Origin: Paraburkholderia bryophila
Lineage (GTDB): Bacteria > Pseudomonadota > Gammaproteobacteria > Burkholderiales > Burkholderiaceae
Direction of reading: 5' to 3'
Length of the DNA: 64,000 nucleotides
NCBI RefSeq assembly: GCF_013409255.1
Contig: NZ_JACCAS010000001.1
Span: 992,001-1,056,000 of the forward strand
The notes under the pieces were generated by a model that worked only from the letters and a program-made list of their open reading frames with translations, did no database searches and had not been told where the DNA came from. Within the stretch, counting starts at the first letter, position 1; the number at the start of each line of letters is the position of its first letter. This document shows positions 45,315 to 54,667 of this stretch, piece by piece. The position numbers and the translations under genes are program-made.

Positions 45315-46883
45315 TCATCTGACTTTCTTCAGGTACTGTTCGACGCGTCGAGCGACCGCGCCGGAAGCGGGCCGCGGCGTTTGACACTCGCGCGCGTAGC
45401 GCAGCGAAATGACCGGCAGGGTCACGCCGAGAAAGAAGAACATTCCCGACACGGAGGTCAGCGTGTTGATGAAAATCATCATCGAGAAAATCGCCACGGC
45501 CACGCCGACGCCCGACACCGCCATCAGATCGGTGGGATGCAGGCGGCTCGCGCGGTACGCCCGCCACATCAGCATCAGCACGCCGGTCGTATACAGCAGC
45601 GTGCCGGGCCAGCCCATCACGAAGGGCACTTCCATCAGGCCGCTGTCGAAATCGACCATGGCCTGCGATTTGTTATCGGAGAGCTTGGTGCCCAGCCCGA
45701 TCGAGCCGAAGCCCTGCCCCGCGATATCCGTAAACGCCGACGAAAAGAAACTCTTGTAGAACTCCGCGCGCGCCTGATAGCTGTTGTCCTGGCCGAGGTC
45801 CTGCATCGTGCTGAAGCGCGCCATGACCGGCTCCGCGACCTGGTCGATCATCATCAGCGGCGTGGCCATCACGGCCAGACCCAGTACGCCGGCGAGCAAA
45901 CGCAGGCGGCTTTTGCCGTCGAGCATCGCGAACGAATACACCAGCGCGATCGCGAAACCGCCCCACGTGCTGCGCGCGCTGGTCAGCAGCAGCGCGGGAA
46001 TGCCCACGCAGCCGAGTACGATGCGCGCCTTGCCGCGCGCCGCGAACGACATGAGCAGTAGCGCCATCAGCGTGACCGCGAACGGGCCGCACGAATTCAT
46101 CGTGCTGCTCACACGCATGCCGAACGGCACCGGCTGCCCCTCGGATTGCATCTTCGACGCGATCAGCCAGAACGCGTCCCACGGCATCGGCGAAACGAAT
46201 TCGAGCAGGCCATACAGGCTCATCAACAGTCCGCCGAATACAAAGGTCTTCAGCAGCACCCGGTGATAGTCGGGGTAATGACGCCATGTCACGGTCAGGT
46301 AAAACGCCACCATCACCGGATACAGCCAGTTGATCAGCGTGTAGGTGGCCGGCGCGGGACCGACCTGCGCCATTCCGATCACGTACGCGTAGAACAGCGC
46401 GATCACGATCAGCACCAGCGGCGCCGCGCGGCGCTGGCCCAGCAGCGTGACGTGCTTGAGCAGCGTCAGCCCGGTCAGCGCGACGGCCAGCAACGGCGCG
46501 ACCATGATCGGGCTCTGGTCGTTGAACGCACCGTTGACGAAGTCGGCGAGACGCCGCACTTCCGGCGTGAGGAAAAACAGCCAGCAGACGAAGCCGAGGT
46601 AATGCGCGGGCGAGCGCCAGTACAACACCAGCGCGACGCCGAACGCGCCGAGCGGGAAGAAAAATTCGACCAGCCGGCCTTGATGCAGCAGCACCAGCAG
46701 CAGGGTCACGGCGAATAACGCCAACGGCAGGCGCAGCGGATGACGCAGGCCTTTCGTTGGCGTACCTGAGGTGGCCGCCGGCGGCGCCGCCGGCGCTTCG
46801 CCGTAGGGCGGCCCGGGCGGCTTCAGTGGCTTCGGGACGGCGAGCTGAGCGGCACGCGAAGGCGTGACCAGCATCCGCCCCAT
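45315..46883 (-). CDS. Wzy/WaaL-like polysaccharide polymerase or O-antigen ligase
   Basis: The 522-residue membrane protein has about eleven to twelve hydrophobic segments and the Wzy_C-type core SSTMNSCGPFAVTLMALLLM, then ALLLTSARSTWGGFAIALVY, and GQGFGSIGLGTKLSDNK in the large periplasmic loop. An N-terminal Pro/Ala-rich cytoplasmic stretch (about 45 residues) precedes the first helix. It should polymerise undecaprenyl-linked repeat units outside the inner membrane. It is coupled to the GNAT gene by a TGATG overlap. Confidence 0.85.
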   Translation of the reverse strand: MGRMLVTPSRAAQLAVPKPLKPPGPPYGEAPAAPPAATSGTPTKGLRHPLRLPLALFAVTLLLVLLHQGRLVEFFFPLGAFGVALVLYWRSPAHYLGFVCWLFFLTPEVRRLADFVNGAFNDQSPIMVAPLLAVALTGLTLLKHVTLLGQRRAAPLVLIVIALFYAYVIGMAQVGPAPATYTLINWLYPVMVAFYLTVTWRHYPDYHRVLLKTFVFGGLLMSLYGLLEFVSPMPWDAFWLIASKMQSEGQPVPFGMRVSSTMNSCGPFAVTLMALLLMSFAARGKARIVLGCVGIPALLLTSARSTWGGFAIALVYSFAMLDGKSRLRLLAGVLGLAVMATPLMMIDQVAEPVMARFSTMQDLGQDNSYQARAEFYKSFFSSAFTDIAGQGFGSIGLGTKLSDNKSQAMVDFDSGLMEVPFVMGWPGTLLYTTGVLMLMWRAYRASRLHPTDLMAVSGVGVAVAIFSMMIFINTLTSVSGMFFFLGVTLPVISLRYARECQTPRPASGAVARRVEQYLKKVR

Positions 46884-47416
46884 CACAACAGCTCGAAGGT
46901 ATTGACGAGCACCGCGCCGTCGCGCTCGCGGCGGCGCGTACCGAAGCGCGGCGCGCTGCTGCGCACCTGGCGCGTCAGGCCGATGAACGGCACGCCGTGT
47001 TCCAGATACGGTCCTTCGGTCTTGCGAAAGCCGAATTGCTCGTAGAAATCGCGCAAGCCGAGCGGCGCGCTCACCCGCGCGGCGTGTCCCGGCCAGCGTT
47101 CCGCGATCGCCTGCAACACACGTTCGATCAGCAGTTCGGCGGTGCCGTCGCCGCGCCGCAGCGGGCTCGTCAGCACCTTGTCGATGGTGATTTCCGGATC
47201 TTCCGCGTCGCCGGGCTGCAAACGGGCGTAGGCGAGGATCGGCATGGGCCGCGCGATGTCCTCCACCGCGAACACGTGCAGCGAGTTTTCGTCACGGCCG
47301 TCGGCGTCGAGACAGACATGCGACTGTTCGACCACGAACACCGCGCTGCGCGCGCGCAAAATCAGATATAGCTCGCGTGCCGAAAGCTGCTCGAATTCCA
47401 GCGTTTTCCAGTTCAT
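46883..47416 (-). CDS. ElaA-like GNAT acetyltransferase
   Basis: The 177-residue protein reads LSARELYLILRARSAVFVVE, then PILAYARLQP, ITIDKVLTSPLRRGDGTAEL and LIERVLQ, with the R-x-G-x-G-like acetyl-CoA loop degraded to RRGDGT. The C-terminal tail of about 30 residues (FGTRRRERDGAVLVNTFELL) is extra. Its substrate is not known. It is the first gene of the leftward polysaccharide operon and may acetylate the glycan precursor or act separately. Confidence 0.82.
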   Translation of the reverse strand: MNWKTLEFEQLSARELYLILRARSAVFVVEQSHVCLDADGRDENSLHVFAVEDIARPMPILAYARLQPGDAEDPEITIDKVLTSPLRRGDGTAELLIERVLQAIAERWPGHAARVSAPLGLRDFYEQFGFRKTEGPYLEHGVPFIGLTRQVRSSAPRFGTRRRERDGAVLVNTFELL

Positions 47417-47707
47417 CACGTTCCCCAGCGGTCAATGAGTTCAGCGAGCGCGGCTTCGCCCGCCGCCCTCGACGGCCTGGCTCGACAGGCCGGCACGTTG
47501 TCATGGCTACACGGTACTTCCGCGAAACGCGCGTTTCCGTGCGGCATCGCACTGACGCTGGGCTTTGACAATTCTTAAATACGACTTATTGGAAAACGGC
47601 CGTGCTCACCGCGGCAACCACCACCCCGCAACCACCACATGCGCGCGTTTTCCGCCAGAACCATCCGAGAGACCGTTCCAACTTCAACAATCAGGGGGCA
47701 CCACACC

Positions 47708-47959
47708 ATGAAAACCGCATTGCGACGCATCCTTTCCGAATCGGCCCGCCTCGATGTCCCGCCGGACAGCCTGGCCGACGACGCCGATCTGTACGCCGCG
47801 GGCCTGTCCTCGCTCGCGACCGTGCACCTGATGCTGGCCATCGAAGATCAGTTCGACATCGAGATCCCGGACCGTCTGCTGACGCGCCGGCTGTTCTCCA
47901 GCATCGATTCGATGGCCGCCGCGATCACCGAGCTGCAACAGGCGAAGGCGGCAGCATGA
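47708..47959 (+). CDS. Stand-alone acyl/aminoacyl carrier protein
   Basis: This 83-residue protein is a carrier protein with the phosphopantetheine-binding region DADLYAAGLSSLATVHLMLA, Ser35 being the likely attachment residue, then QFDIEIPDRLLTRRLFSSID. The downstream gene encodes an amino acid:[carrier protein] ligase, so the natural load is an amino acid rather than a fatty acyl chain. Its stop overlaps the dehydrogenase start (ATGA). It is the first gene of the cluster ending at 54037. Confidence 0.88.
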   Translation: MKTALRRILSESARLDVPPDSLADDADLYAAGLSSLATVHLMLAIEDQFDIEIPDRLLTRRLFSSIDSMAAAITELQQAKAAA

Positions 47960-49215
47960 ACACGCCGCTGCTGGATGCGGCCGCCGCCCAGCCCGGCGGC
48001 GACGCCGCCGTCGTGCTCACGGCGGTCGAACCCGAGCCCGGCTGGCGCGCCGCCGCACAACGCTGCGCCGCGATCGCCGCCCAGTTCGCCGACGCGGTGG
48101 ACCGCGACGCGCGTTTCCCGAGCGAGGCCTTCGACGCGCTCAAACGCGAGCGCCTGCTCTCGGTGATGGTGGCGGTCGCCTTTGGCGGCGCCGGGCTCTC
48201 GCTCGCGGAAGTCGGCGCGATCTGCGAGATCCTCGCGCAAGGCTGCGCCTCGACCGCGATGGTGTTCGCGATGCATCAGATCCAGGTGGCGTGTATCGCG
48301 GCGCATGGCAGCGGCTCGGCGTGGCATCGACAGTTGCTCGCGCAACTGGTCGAGCGGCAGTGGCTGCTGGCTTCGGCGACGTCCGAGGAAACCATCGGCG
48401 GCAACATGCGCACCAGCGCCTGTTCGGTCGAACTCGACGGCGCGCGCTTTCGGATCGAAAAGCTCGCCCCGACGATTTCGTACGGCGCACACGCGGACGG
48501 CATTCTGGTCACCGCGCGCCGCACCGCCGAATCGGCCGCGGCCGATCAGGTGCTGATCGTCGCGTTACGCGAAGAAACGCAGCTCGAAAAACGCGGCGGC
48601 TGGGATGCGATGGGGATGCGCGGCACCTGCAGCGAAGGCTTCCGGCTGGTCGCCGGTGGTCTCGCCGAACAGATTTTGCCAACCCCGTTCGCCGAGATCG
48701 CCGACCAGACCATGCTGCCGGTCTCGCATACGCTGTGGGCGTCCGTCTGGACCGGCGTGGCCGGCGACGCGGTGAATCGCGCGAAAGCCTTCTTCCGCGC
48801 CCAGGCCCGCTCGACACCCGGCGCGGTGCCACCGGCCGGCTTGCGCCTTGCCGAAGCGGTCGGCCTGCTGCAGATGATGCAGGCGCGCCTCGCGGTCGCG
48901 CTGGACGCTGCCCGCGCCGCGCACGACGCGCGTCATGGCCGCTCGCAGGCCGATGCGCCGCTCGCGGCCCAGCTCGGCTTCGCCTCCGACATGAACACGC
49001 TGAAGACCAGCATCTCCAACATGGCGCTGCAAGTCGTGCATGAAGTGCTGATGATCTGCGGCATGGCGGGCTACAAGAACGGCACACCGTATAGCGTCGG
49101 CCGCCATTTGCGCGACCTGCACTCCGCGCCGCTGATGATCAACAACGACCGCATCGCACAGAACACGGCGAGCCTGTTGCTCGCGCAACGGCCTGCCGCT
49201 CCGGGGAGAGCCTGA
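47956..49215 (+). CDS. Acyl-CoA dehydrogenase family protein
   Basis: This 419-residue flavoprotein has the family layout: RFPSEAFDALKRERLLSVMV, GGAGLSLAEVGAICEILAQG, LLASATSEETIGGNMRTSAC and a C-terminal helical domain ending MICGMAGYKNGTPYSVGRHL, then DLHSAPLMINNDRI. It lacks a standard CoA-binding context, and its partner is a carrier protein, so it may oxidise a carrier-bound aminoacyl group as PltE-type enzymes oxidise prolyl groups. Overlap with the carrier gene implies coupled synthesis. Confidence 0.88.
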   Translation: MNTPLLDAAAAQPGGDAAVVLTAVEPEPGWRAAAQRCAAIAAQFADAVDRDARFPSEAFDALKRERLLSVMVAVAFGGAGLSLAEVGAICEILAQGCASTAMVFAMHQIQVACIAAHGSGSAWHRQLLAQLVERQWLLASATSEETIGGNMRTSACSVELDGARFRIEKLAPTISYGAHADGILVTARRTAESAAADQVLIVALREETQLEKRGGWDAMGMRGTCSEGFRLVAGGLAEQILPTPFAEIADQTMLPVSHTLWASVWTGVAGDAVNRAKAFFRAQARSTPGAVPPAGLRLAEAVGLLQMMQARLAVALDAARAAHDARHGRSQADAPLAAQLGFASDMNTLKTSISNMALQVVHEVLMICGMAGYKNGTPYSVGRHLRDLHSAPLMINNDRIAQNTASLLLAQRPAAPGRA

Positions 49216-49219
49216 CAAA

Positions 49220-50287
49220 ATGAACACCATGACCGACACGGCCGCACTGGCCGGCGCTTCTGCCGCTGCTTCTACCGACCAACCCGCCGCGACGAACTTC
49301 CGCGACGAACTGCTCGCCGCGGGCCTGCTGATCGACACCGGTGAAAACGGCCTGTACGGCCGTAGCCAGATTTTCGAAGACGTGCTGGACCGCCTGAACG
49401 TGGCCATCACGCATCTGGGCGCGGACCAGCAGCCGGAAGTGCTGCGCTTTCCGCCGGCCATGCGCCGCACCGACTTCGAAGATAGCGAATATCTGAAGAG
49501 CTTCCCGAATCTGGCCGGCACGATCCACTCGTTCTGCGGCAACGACATGGGCCACCAGCGCCTGCTGCGCGCACTCGACGACGCGATGACCGAGCGCGAC
49601 GACGATCGCGCGGATGCGTGGATGGAACAGCAGAAGCCCACGCGCGTGGTGCTGACGCCGGCCGCCTGCTATCCGATCTATCCAGTGATGGCGCGGCGCG
49701 GTCCGCTGCCGGCGGACGGCCGCACGATCGACGTGCTGTCGTATTGCTTCCGCCACGAACCGTCGCTCGATCCCGGCCGCATGCAGATGTTCCGCCAGCG
49801 CGAATACGTGCGTCTGGGCAGTCCCGCGCAGGTGATGGCGTTCCGCCAGATGTGGATCGAACGCGGCTCGCTGCTCGTCACGCTGCTGCAACTGCCGGTC
49901 GAAGTGGACCTCGCCAACGACCCGTTCTTCGGCCGCGGCGGCAAGATCGTCGCCGACAGCCAGCGCGCTCAGGCGCTCAAGTTCGAACTGCTGATTCCGA
50001 TCGCCGATCCGCGCGGCAAGACCGCCTGCCTGTCGTTCAACTATCACATGGACCACTTCGGCGCGATCTGGAAAATTGCCTGCGACGACGGCGAGGTCGC
50101 GCACACGGGCTGTGTCGGCTTCGGCATGGAACGCATCACGCTCGCGCTGTTCCGGCATCACGGGCTCGACGTGAATGCGTGGCCCGACGACGTGCGCGCG
50201 CTGCTGTGGGGCGATACCGAGGCACGCGTGGCGCACGGCATGCAGACGCTGCCCGCCACTGCACCCGGCGCCGGAGAGAGCGCATGA
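49220..50287 (+). CDS. Amino acid:[carrier protein] ligase (seryl-tRNA synthetase homologue)
   Basis: These enzymes look like the catalytic core of archaeal-type seryl-tRNA synthetase but lack the tRNA-binding arm. They activate an amino acid (often Gly or Ala) and load it on a carrier protein. Class II motif 2 reads YCFRHEPSLDPGRMQMFRQR, followed by EYVRLG, and motif 3 GFGMERITLALFRHHG. Probable zinc ligands are in PAACYPIYP, in RHEP and in KIACDDGEVAHTGCVGFG. The 355-residue length fits the family. The specific amino acid cannot be read from the sequence. Confidence 0.92.
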   Translation: MNTMTDTAALAGASAAASTDQPAATNFRDELLAAGLLIDTGENGLYGRSQIFEDVLDRLNVAITHLGADQQPEVLRFPPAMRRTDFEDSEYLKSFPNLAGTIHSFCGNDMGHQRLLRALDDAMTERDDDRADAWMEQQKPTRVVLTPAACYPIYPVMARRGPLPADGRTIDVLSYCFRHEPSLDPGRMQMFRQREYVRLGSPAQVMAFRQMWIERGSLLVTLLQLPVEVDLANDPFFGRGGKIVADSQRAQALKFELLIPIADPRGKTACLSFNYHMDHFGAIWKIACDDGEVAHTGCVGFGMERITLALFRHHGLDVNAWPDDVRALLWGDTEARVAHGMQTLPATAPGAGESA

Positions 50288-51387
50288 ACCCGTCGCTGAC
50301 ACCTGCGCCGACGGGGCCGCAAACGGCTTTTCCGTTGGGGCGCCGCGTCGATTTGCCCACTCAGGACGGTGCCTCCTCGGCCGTGCCCGCTGTGCCCGCT
50401 GTGCCCGCTGCGCTCGTCACACCCGCCGCGCATTTGCGGCAGCACGCGCCGCATGCGCTGCATCAGGGCGAGCGCGTGTGGCAGGAAACCAATTGCTACG
50501 TCGATCTGTGGATCGAACTGCTGCACGGTTTCGGACTCGATCCGCGCGCGGCATTGGCCTTCACCGTCACGCAGGACTTCGAAGGCGATCAGTTCACGTT
50601 CTTCAAATTCCCGCTCGAAGACCTGGAGCGGCTCTACGGCACCCAGGTGCAGGAACTGGCCATTTACGATTCGCTCGAAGCCCGCGTGCTCGCGCAAACC
50701 CAACGCGGCCATACCGTGCTGGTGGAAGTAGACGGCTTCTATTTGCCGAACACGCGCGCCACGTCCTACCGGCGCGAGCATCCGAAGACCACGGTGGGCA
50801 TCGACTTTATCGATCCCGCCGCGCGCCGCCTCGGCTATTTTCACAACACCGGCTATCACCAGCTCGACGGCGACGACTACGACGGCGTGTTCCGCAAGCT
50901 GCCGCAATTCGCGCAGCAACCCGACCTGCTGTTTCCGTATGTGGAATTCGCCAAGCAGGCGCGACCCGCGCTGGAGGGCACCGCGCTCGCGGAAACGTCG
51001 GCGGAACTGTTGTGCGCGCATCTGAGCCGGCGGCCGTTGACCAATCCGATATCGCAGTGGCGCGCCGCATTTCCCGCGCATCTCGACATGCTGCTCGAAC
51101 GCGGCGAGGCGTTCTTCCACCCGTACTCGTTCAACCTGATGCGGCAGCTTGGCGCGAACTTCGAGTTTCTGTCGAAGTATCTGCTGTGGCTTGGCGCGCA
51201 AGGCTTCGAGATGCCGGCCACGATCCCGGCCGCGGCGCAAAGCATCGCGGCGGAGTCGATGGTGATGCAGTTCCGGCTCGTGCGGGCGATTGCTCGCAAG
51301 CGCCGCGACCTGTGCGAAGACTGTTTCGACGTGCTCGAAAGCGCTTATGAGAAGACGCTGCCGCCGCTCGCCGCGCTGGTGGCATGA
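50284..51387 (+). CDS. DUF1839 family protein
   Basis: The 367-residue protein reads VWQETNCYVDLWIELLHGFG, then DFEGDQFTFFKFPLEDLERL, VLVEVDGFYLPNTRATSYRR and FHPYSFNLMRQLGANFEFL, matching DUF1839. A conserved Cys (NCYVDLW) and Asp/His pairs could form an active site similar to a transpeptidase or condensing enzyme; this is inference. The family is usually found beside aminoacyl carrier-protein ligases. The start overlaps the ligase stop. A 9-bp triplicated repeat encodes VPAVPAVPA near residue 37. Confidence 0.85.
   Translation: MNPSLTPAPTGPQTAFPLGRRVDLPTQDGASSAVPAVPAVPAALVTPAAHLRQHAPHALHQGERVWQETNCYVDLWIELLHGFGLDPRAALAFTVTQDFEGDQFTFFKFPLEDLERLYGTQVQELAIYDSLEARVLAQTQRGHTVLVEVDGFYLPNTRATSYRREHPKTTVGIDFIDPAARRLGYFHNTGYHQLDGDDYDGVFRKLPQFAQQPDLLFPYVEFAKQARPALEGTALAETSAELLCAHLSRRPLTNPISQWRAAFPAHLDMLLERGEAFFHPYSFNLMRQLGANFEFLSKYLLWLGAQGFEMPATIPAAAQSIAAESMVMQFRLVRAIARKRRDLCEDCFDVLESAYEKTLPPLAALVA
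50383..50409 (+). repeat. Three exact copies of GTGCCCGCT
   Basis: The 9-bp unit is repeated three times head to tail inside the N-terminal low-complexity part of the DUF1839 gene, encoding Val-Pro-Ala units. It is likely variable between strains and lies outside the conserved domain. Confidence 0.8.
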
Positions 51388-51451
51388 CGTCTTGACGGTG
51401 TGATGTCGTGATAGATCGTCTGACGCTTCAAAGAACACTCGGGGATTCGCC

Positions 51452-54037
51452 GTGGATGTAATGACGATCGACCCGACGCCCGCCGAAGCCGAAGCCCATG
51501 GCTTGCTGGCGGACTCGCTGTGGCCGCAACGCCTCGACAGCGGCTGGCAATGCGTCAGTACGCCGCCAGGCGCTTGCGCGTCGCCCGCCGACCTGCCCGC
51601 GCAAGGCTGGCTCGCCGCGCCGGTACCCGGCACGATCGCGAGCGCGAGGCGTGCCGCCGGCCAGTTCGACGTAGCGCACCCCGCCCCGCTCGCCTTCGAC
51701 GATCACTGGTACCGGCTCACGCTGACCGGCATCGGCCGACGCCGCTTGCGGCTGCACGGTCTCGCCACGCTCGCCGAAGTCTGGGTCGACGGCGTGAAGC
51801 GTCTCGATTCCGACTCGATGTTCGTCGCGCACGATCTCGACATCGAACTGAGCGGCGATACCACGCTCGCGCTGTGCTTCCGCTCGCTGACTCCCGCGCT
51901 CGCGGCCAAACGCTCGCGCGCGCGCTGGCGGCCGCGACTCGTGACGCCGTCCACACTTCGCAATGTGCGCACGACGTTGCTCGGACATATGCCCGGCTGG
52001 TGTCCTTCGGTGCAGGCGGTGGGACCCTGGCGGCCCATCGAATTACTGAGCGACGCGCGCCACGCGATCGACACGATTGATCTGACGAGTCGCGTCGATC
52101 GCGACGACGGCGTTGTTTCGCTAACGCTACGTTTTGTGCATCCGCAGGTTGGCGACGACTGCCGTGCCTCGTTAAATTGCGGCGACGCCGTTTCGTCTTT
52201 GCAATGGACCGACGCTTACACACTGAGCGGCAGCGTCCGTGTACTTAACGCCCAACGCTGGTGGCCGCACACGCACGGCGAACCCACTTTATATCCGCTG
52301 ACATTGCAGCTCGATGACGCGCGTGTGTCAGCCGAGCCGTCGTCGCATTCGCTCGGTTCGATCGGTTTTCGCAGCATCGAAGTGGAACGCGGCGCGGACG
52401 GCATGGGCTTCGCATTGCGTATCAATGACCTGCCGGTGTTCTGCCGCGGCGCCTGCTGGACCAGTGCGGATCTCGTCACGCTCGCCGGCAGCGAGGCGCA
52501 ATTGCGCCACGCGTTCGCGCTGGCCCGCGACGCGGGCATGAACATGCTGCGCGTGGGCGGCACGATGGTGTACGAATCCGATACGTTCTACGCACTCGCC
52601 GACGAATACGGCCTGCTGATCTGGCAAGACTTCGCATTGGCGAATTTCGACTACCCGAACGACGCCGCATTCAGCGCGTCGATCGAACGCGAAGCCAGCC
52701 AGTTTCTGACCCGCACGCGCCGCTTCGCGGCACTTGCGGTGCTCTGCGGCGGCAGCGAAGTCGACCAGCAGGCGGCCATGTTCGGCCTGCCGCCTTCGAT
52801 GCGCGCGCAACCTTTATTCACCGAACAGTTGCCCGCGATCGCCGCGCGCGAACGTCCGGATGTGCCGTACGTCGGCAACTCGCCGTCCGGCGGCGTGTGG
52901 CCGTTTTCGACTAATGAGGGCATTACCCATTACTACGGCGTCGGCGCGTATCAACGGCCGCTCGACGACGTGCGCCGCGCGCAGGTGCGGTTTGCGGCGG
53001 AGTGCCTTGCGTTCGCCAACGTGCCCGACCACGCCACCCTGCACGACGTGCTCGGCACGATCCACGCGCACGATCCGCGCTGGAAAGCCGCGGTCCCGCG
53101 AGACCCGGGCGCGGGCTGGGATTTCGACGACGTGCGCGACCACTATCTCCAGTCGCTCTACGGCGCGGAGCCGGCGCGCTTGCGCTACGAGGATCCGGAG
53201 CATTACCTGGATCTGTCGCGCGCGGTGGTCGCCGATCTGATGAGCGACGTGTTCGCCGAATGGCGCCGCGCGGGCTCTGGTTGCGGCGGCGCGCTGGTCT
53301 GGCAGTTGCAGGACTTGCGCGCCGGCGCAGGCTGGGGCGTGATCGACGCCACAGGACGGCCTAAAAGCGCGCTGCACGGCCTCGCGCAGACGCTCCAGCC
53401 CCTGCAGGTGCTGATCACCGACGAAGGCCTCAACGGCCTCGATATTCATCTGCTGAACGAGCGTGCTGAACCGTTGCACGCGCAACTGGAGCTGGTCTGC
53501 CTGCGTGACGGCTGTGTAAAGGTGGTGTCCGCGAGCCGCGCGGTCGAACTCGCGCCGCACAGCGCGCAGCGCCTGAGCGCCGCCGACTGCCTCGGCCAGT
53601 TCTTCGATTTCACGCACGCGTACCGCTTCGGCCCGCGCGCGCACGACGTCACGATTGCGACACTGCGCGACGCAGCGGACGGCCGGGTTGTGTCGGAAGC
53701 GTTTCATCTGCCGGAGCGCCGCGTCGGCGAGCGCCATGATCTGGGCTTGAGCGTGACTGTCGAACGCAATGCCGCAGGCGACGGCTGGCAACTCGTCATC
53801 GAAGCGAAGCGTTTCGCGCGCTTCGTTCATATCAATGACACACACTACCGGGCCGCGCGCGACTGGTTTCATCTGCCGCCGAACCGCCCTTGCGTCGTAC
53901 CGCTCATCCCACATGCCGAACTTCGCGAAATGGTTGCGTCCGCATCCAACCCGGCGTTTAAAGCCGATGCAACATGCGCGGCGCCGGCCGGTGAAGTGCG
54001 CGCGGTCAATGCGATTTCCGCCAGTTTTTACGGCTGA
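51452..54037 (+). CDS. Glycoside hydrolase family 2 (beta-mannosidase-like) protein
   Basis: The 861-residue protein has the GH2 domain order: sugar-binding domain (DDHWYRLTLTGIGRRRLRLH, then GLATLAEVWVDGVKRLDSDS), an immunoglobulin-like domain, then a TIM barrel with AGMNMLRVGGTMVYESDTFY, DEYGLLIWQDFALANFDYPN and a C-terminal sandwich. The acid/base motif normally GNNE reads CGGSEVDQQ, and the nucleophile position reads FAAECLAFANVPD. There is no signal peptide, so it acts in the cytoplasm. The GTG start has a GGGGA upstream. It closes the carrier-protein cluster and may cleave or form a glycosidic bond on its product. Confidence 0.85.
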   Translation: MDVMTIDPTPAEAEAHGLLADSLWPQRLDSGWQCVSTPPGACASPADLPAQGWLAAPVPGTIASARRAAGQFDVAHPAPLAFDDHWYRLTLTGIGRRRLRLHGLATLAEVWVDGVKRLDSDSMFVAHDLDIELSGDTTLALCFRSLTPALAAKRSRARWRPRLVTPSTLRNVRTTLLGHMPGWCPSVQAVGPWRPIELLSDARHAIDTIDLTSRVDRDDGVVSLTLRFVHPQVGDDCRASLNCGDAVSSLQWTDAYTLSGSVRVLNAQRWWPHTHGEPTLYPLTLQLDDARVSAEPSSHSLGSIGFRSIEVERGADGMGFALRINDLPVFCRGACWTSADLVTLAGSEAQLRHAFALARDAGMNMLRVGGTMVYESDTFYALADEYGLLIWQDFALANFDYPNDAAFSASIEREASQFLTRTRRFAALAVLCGGSEVDQQAAMFGLPPSMRAQPLFTEQLPAIAARERPDVPYVGNSPSGGVWPFSTNEGITHYYGVGAYQRPLDDVRRAQVRFAAECLAFANVPDHATLHDVLGTIHAHDPRWKAAVPRDPGAGWDFDDVRDHYLQSLYGAEPARLRYEDPEHYLDLSRAVVADLMSDVFAEWRRAGSGCGGALVWQLQDLRAGAGWGVIDATGRPKSALHGLAQTLQPLQVLITDEGLNGLDIHLLNERAEPLHAQLELVCLRDGCVKVVSASRAVELAPHSAQRLSAADCLGQFFDFTHAYRFGPRAHDVTIATLRDAADGRVVSEAFHLPERRVGERHDLGLSVTVERNAAGDGWQLVIEAKRFARFVHINDTHYRAARDWFHLPPNRPCVVPLIPHAELREMVASASNPAFKADATCAAPAGEVRAVNAISASFYG

Positions 54038-54667
54038 GCCCGCGCGCCGATCGGACCGGTCCCTCAAGAACCGCATGAAACCTCGCGCTGCGCGAAGCCG
54101 CCTGTCTGGTCTGCGGAATCACTGTCGGAATTTGCCCGACTATCGGCGGCTCGAACCCGGCGATTCGTACGGCACCGTACGCAGCGTATAGAACAGTTCT
54201 GAATCAAATCCGGCACATCCCGGACACCGCTCGACAACCCTCATGCAAAGGGCATTGCATCCGTGAGACACCCTCTGCAAGGCTCTGCCCAACACCCACA
54301 AACTCAATCCGATCAAGGACTTGAGCCGGATAAAAATCCCCCGCGCGAGACCGGCCCGTGATTTGTGGGTTGTACATATTTGAAACAAAAAGCCACATTT
54401 TGCTTCGCGCATCGTCAAGTCTTCGCTCGCTGCGCCGCACCAGTGCTGGTTTTCCCCAAGGTTGGCACGCTCCTCGCTAAAGGAAGAGCGCAACACCGCG
54501 TCACCGCAAACGAGATCTACAAAAACGGCGGCGGCGCACCAGGCCAATACGGGGCCGGTCCTGTTCATCCTCGCTGCTCGCCAGGCAGCACGTCGTTATC
54601 AAGGATGCAGGCATCGGATCAAAAACAGGGAGTCACGCAGCGCGCGACTTCCACGCGAGGACCGATC
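54038..54667. other. 630-bp intergenic region before the Crp-like regulator
   Basis: This is a long region without a gene I can support; open frames here are short and lack protein-like features. A CGTACGGCACCGTACG palindrome lies near 54166-54181. AT-richer sequence near 54360-54400 could hold the promoter of the regulator. It separates the carrier-protein cluster from the second polysaccharide block. Confidence 0.45.

Noticed and set aside
54130..54200. Short palindrome CGTACGGCACCGTACG considered as a regulator site
   Set aside because: A single short palindrome far from any promoter elements; too weak to call a site.
54365..54667. Extension of the Crp-like regulator upstream by about 100 codons
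   Set aside because: The added residues lack family similarity, and a GAGGA precedes the ATG at 54668.
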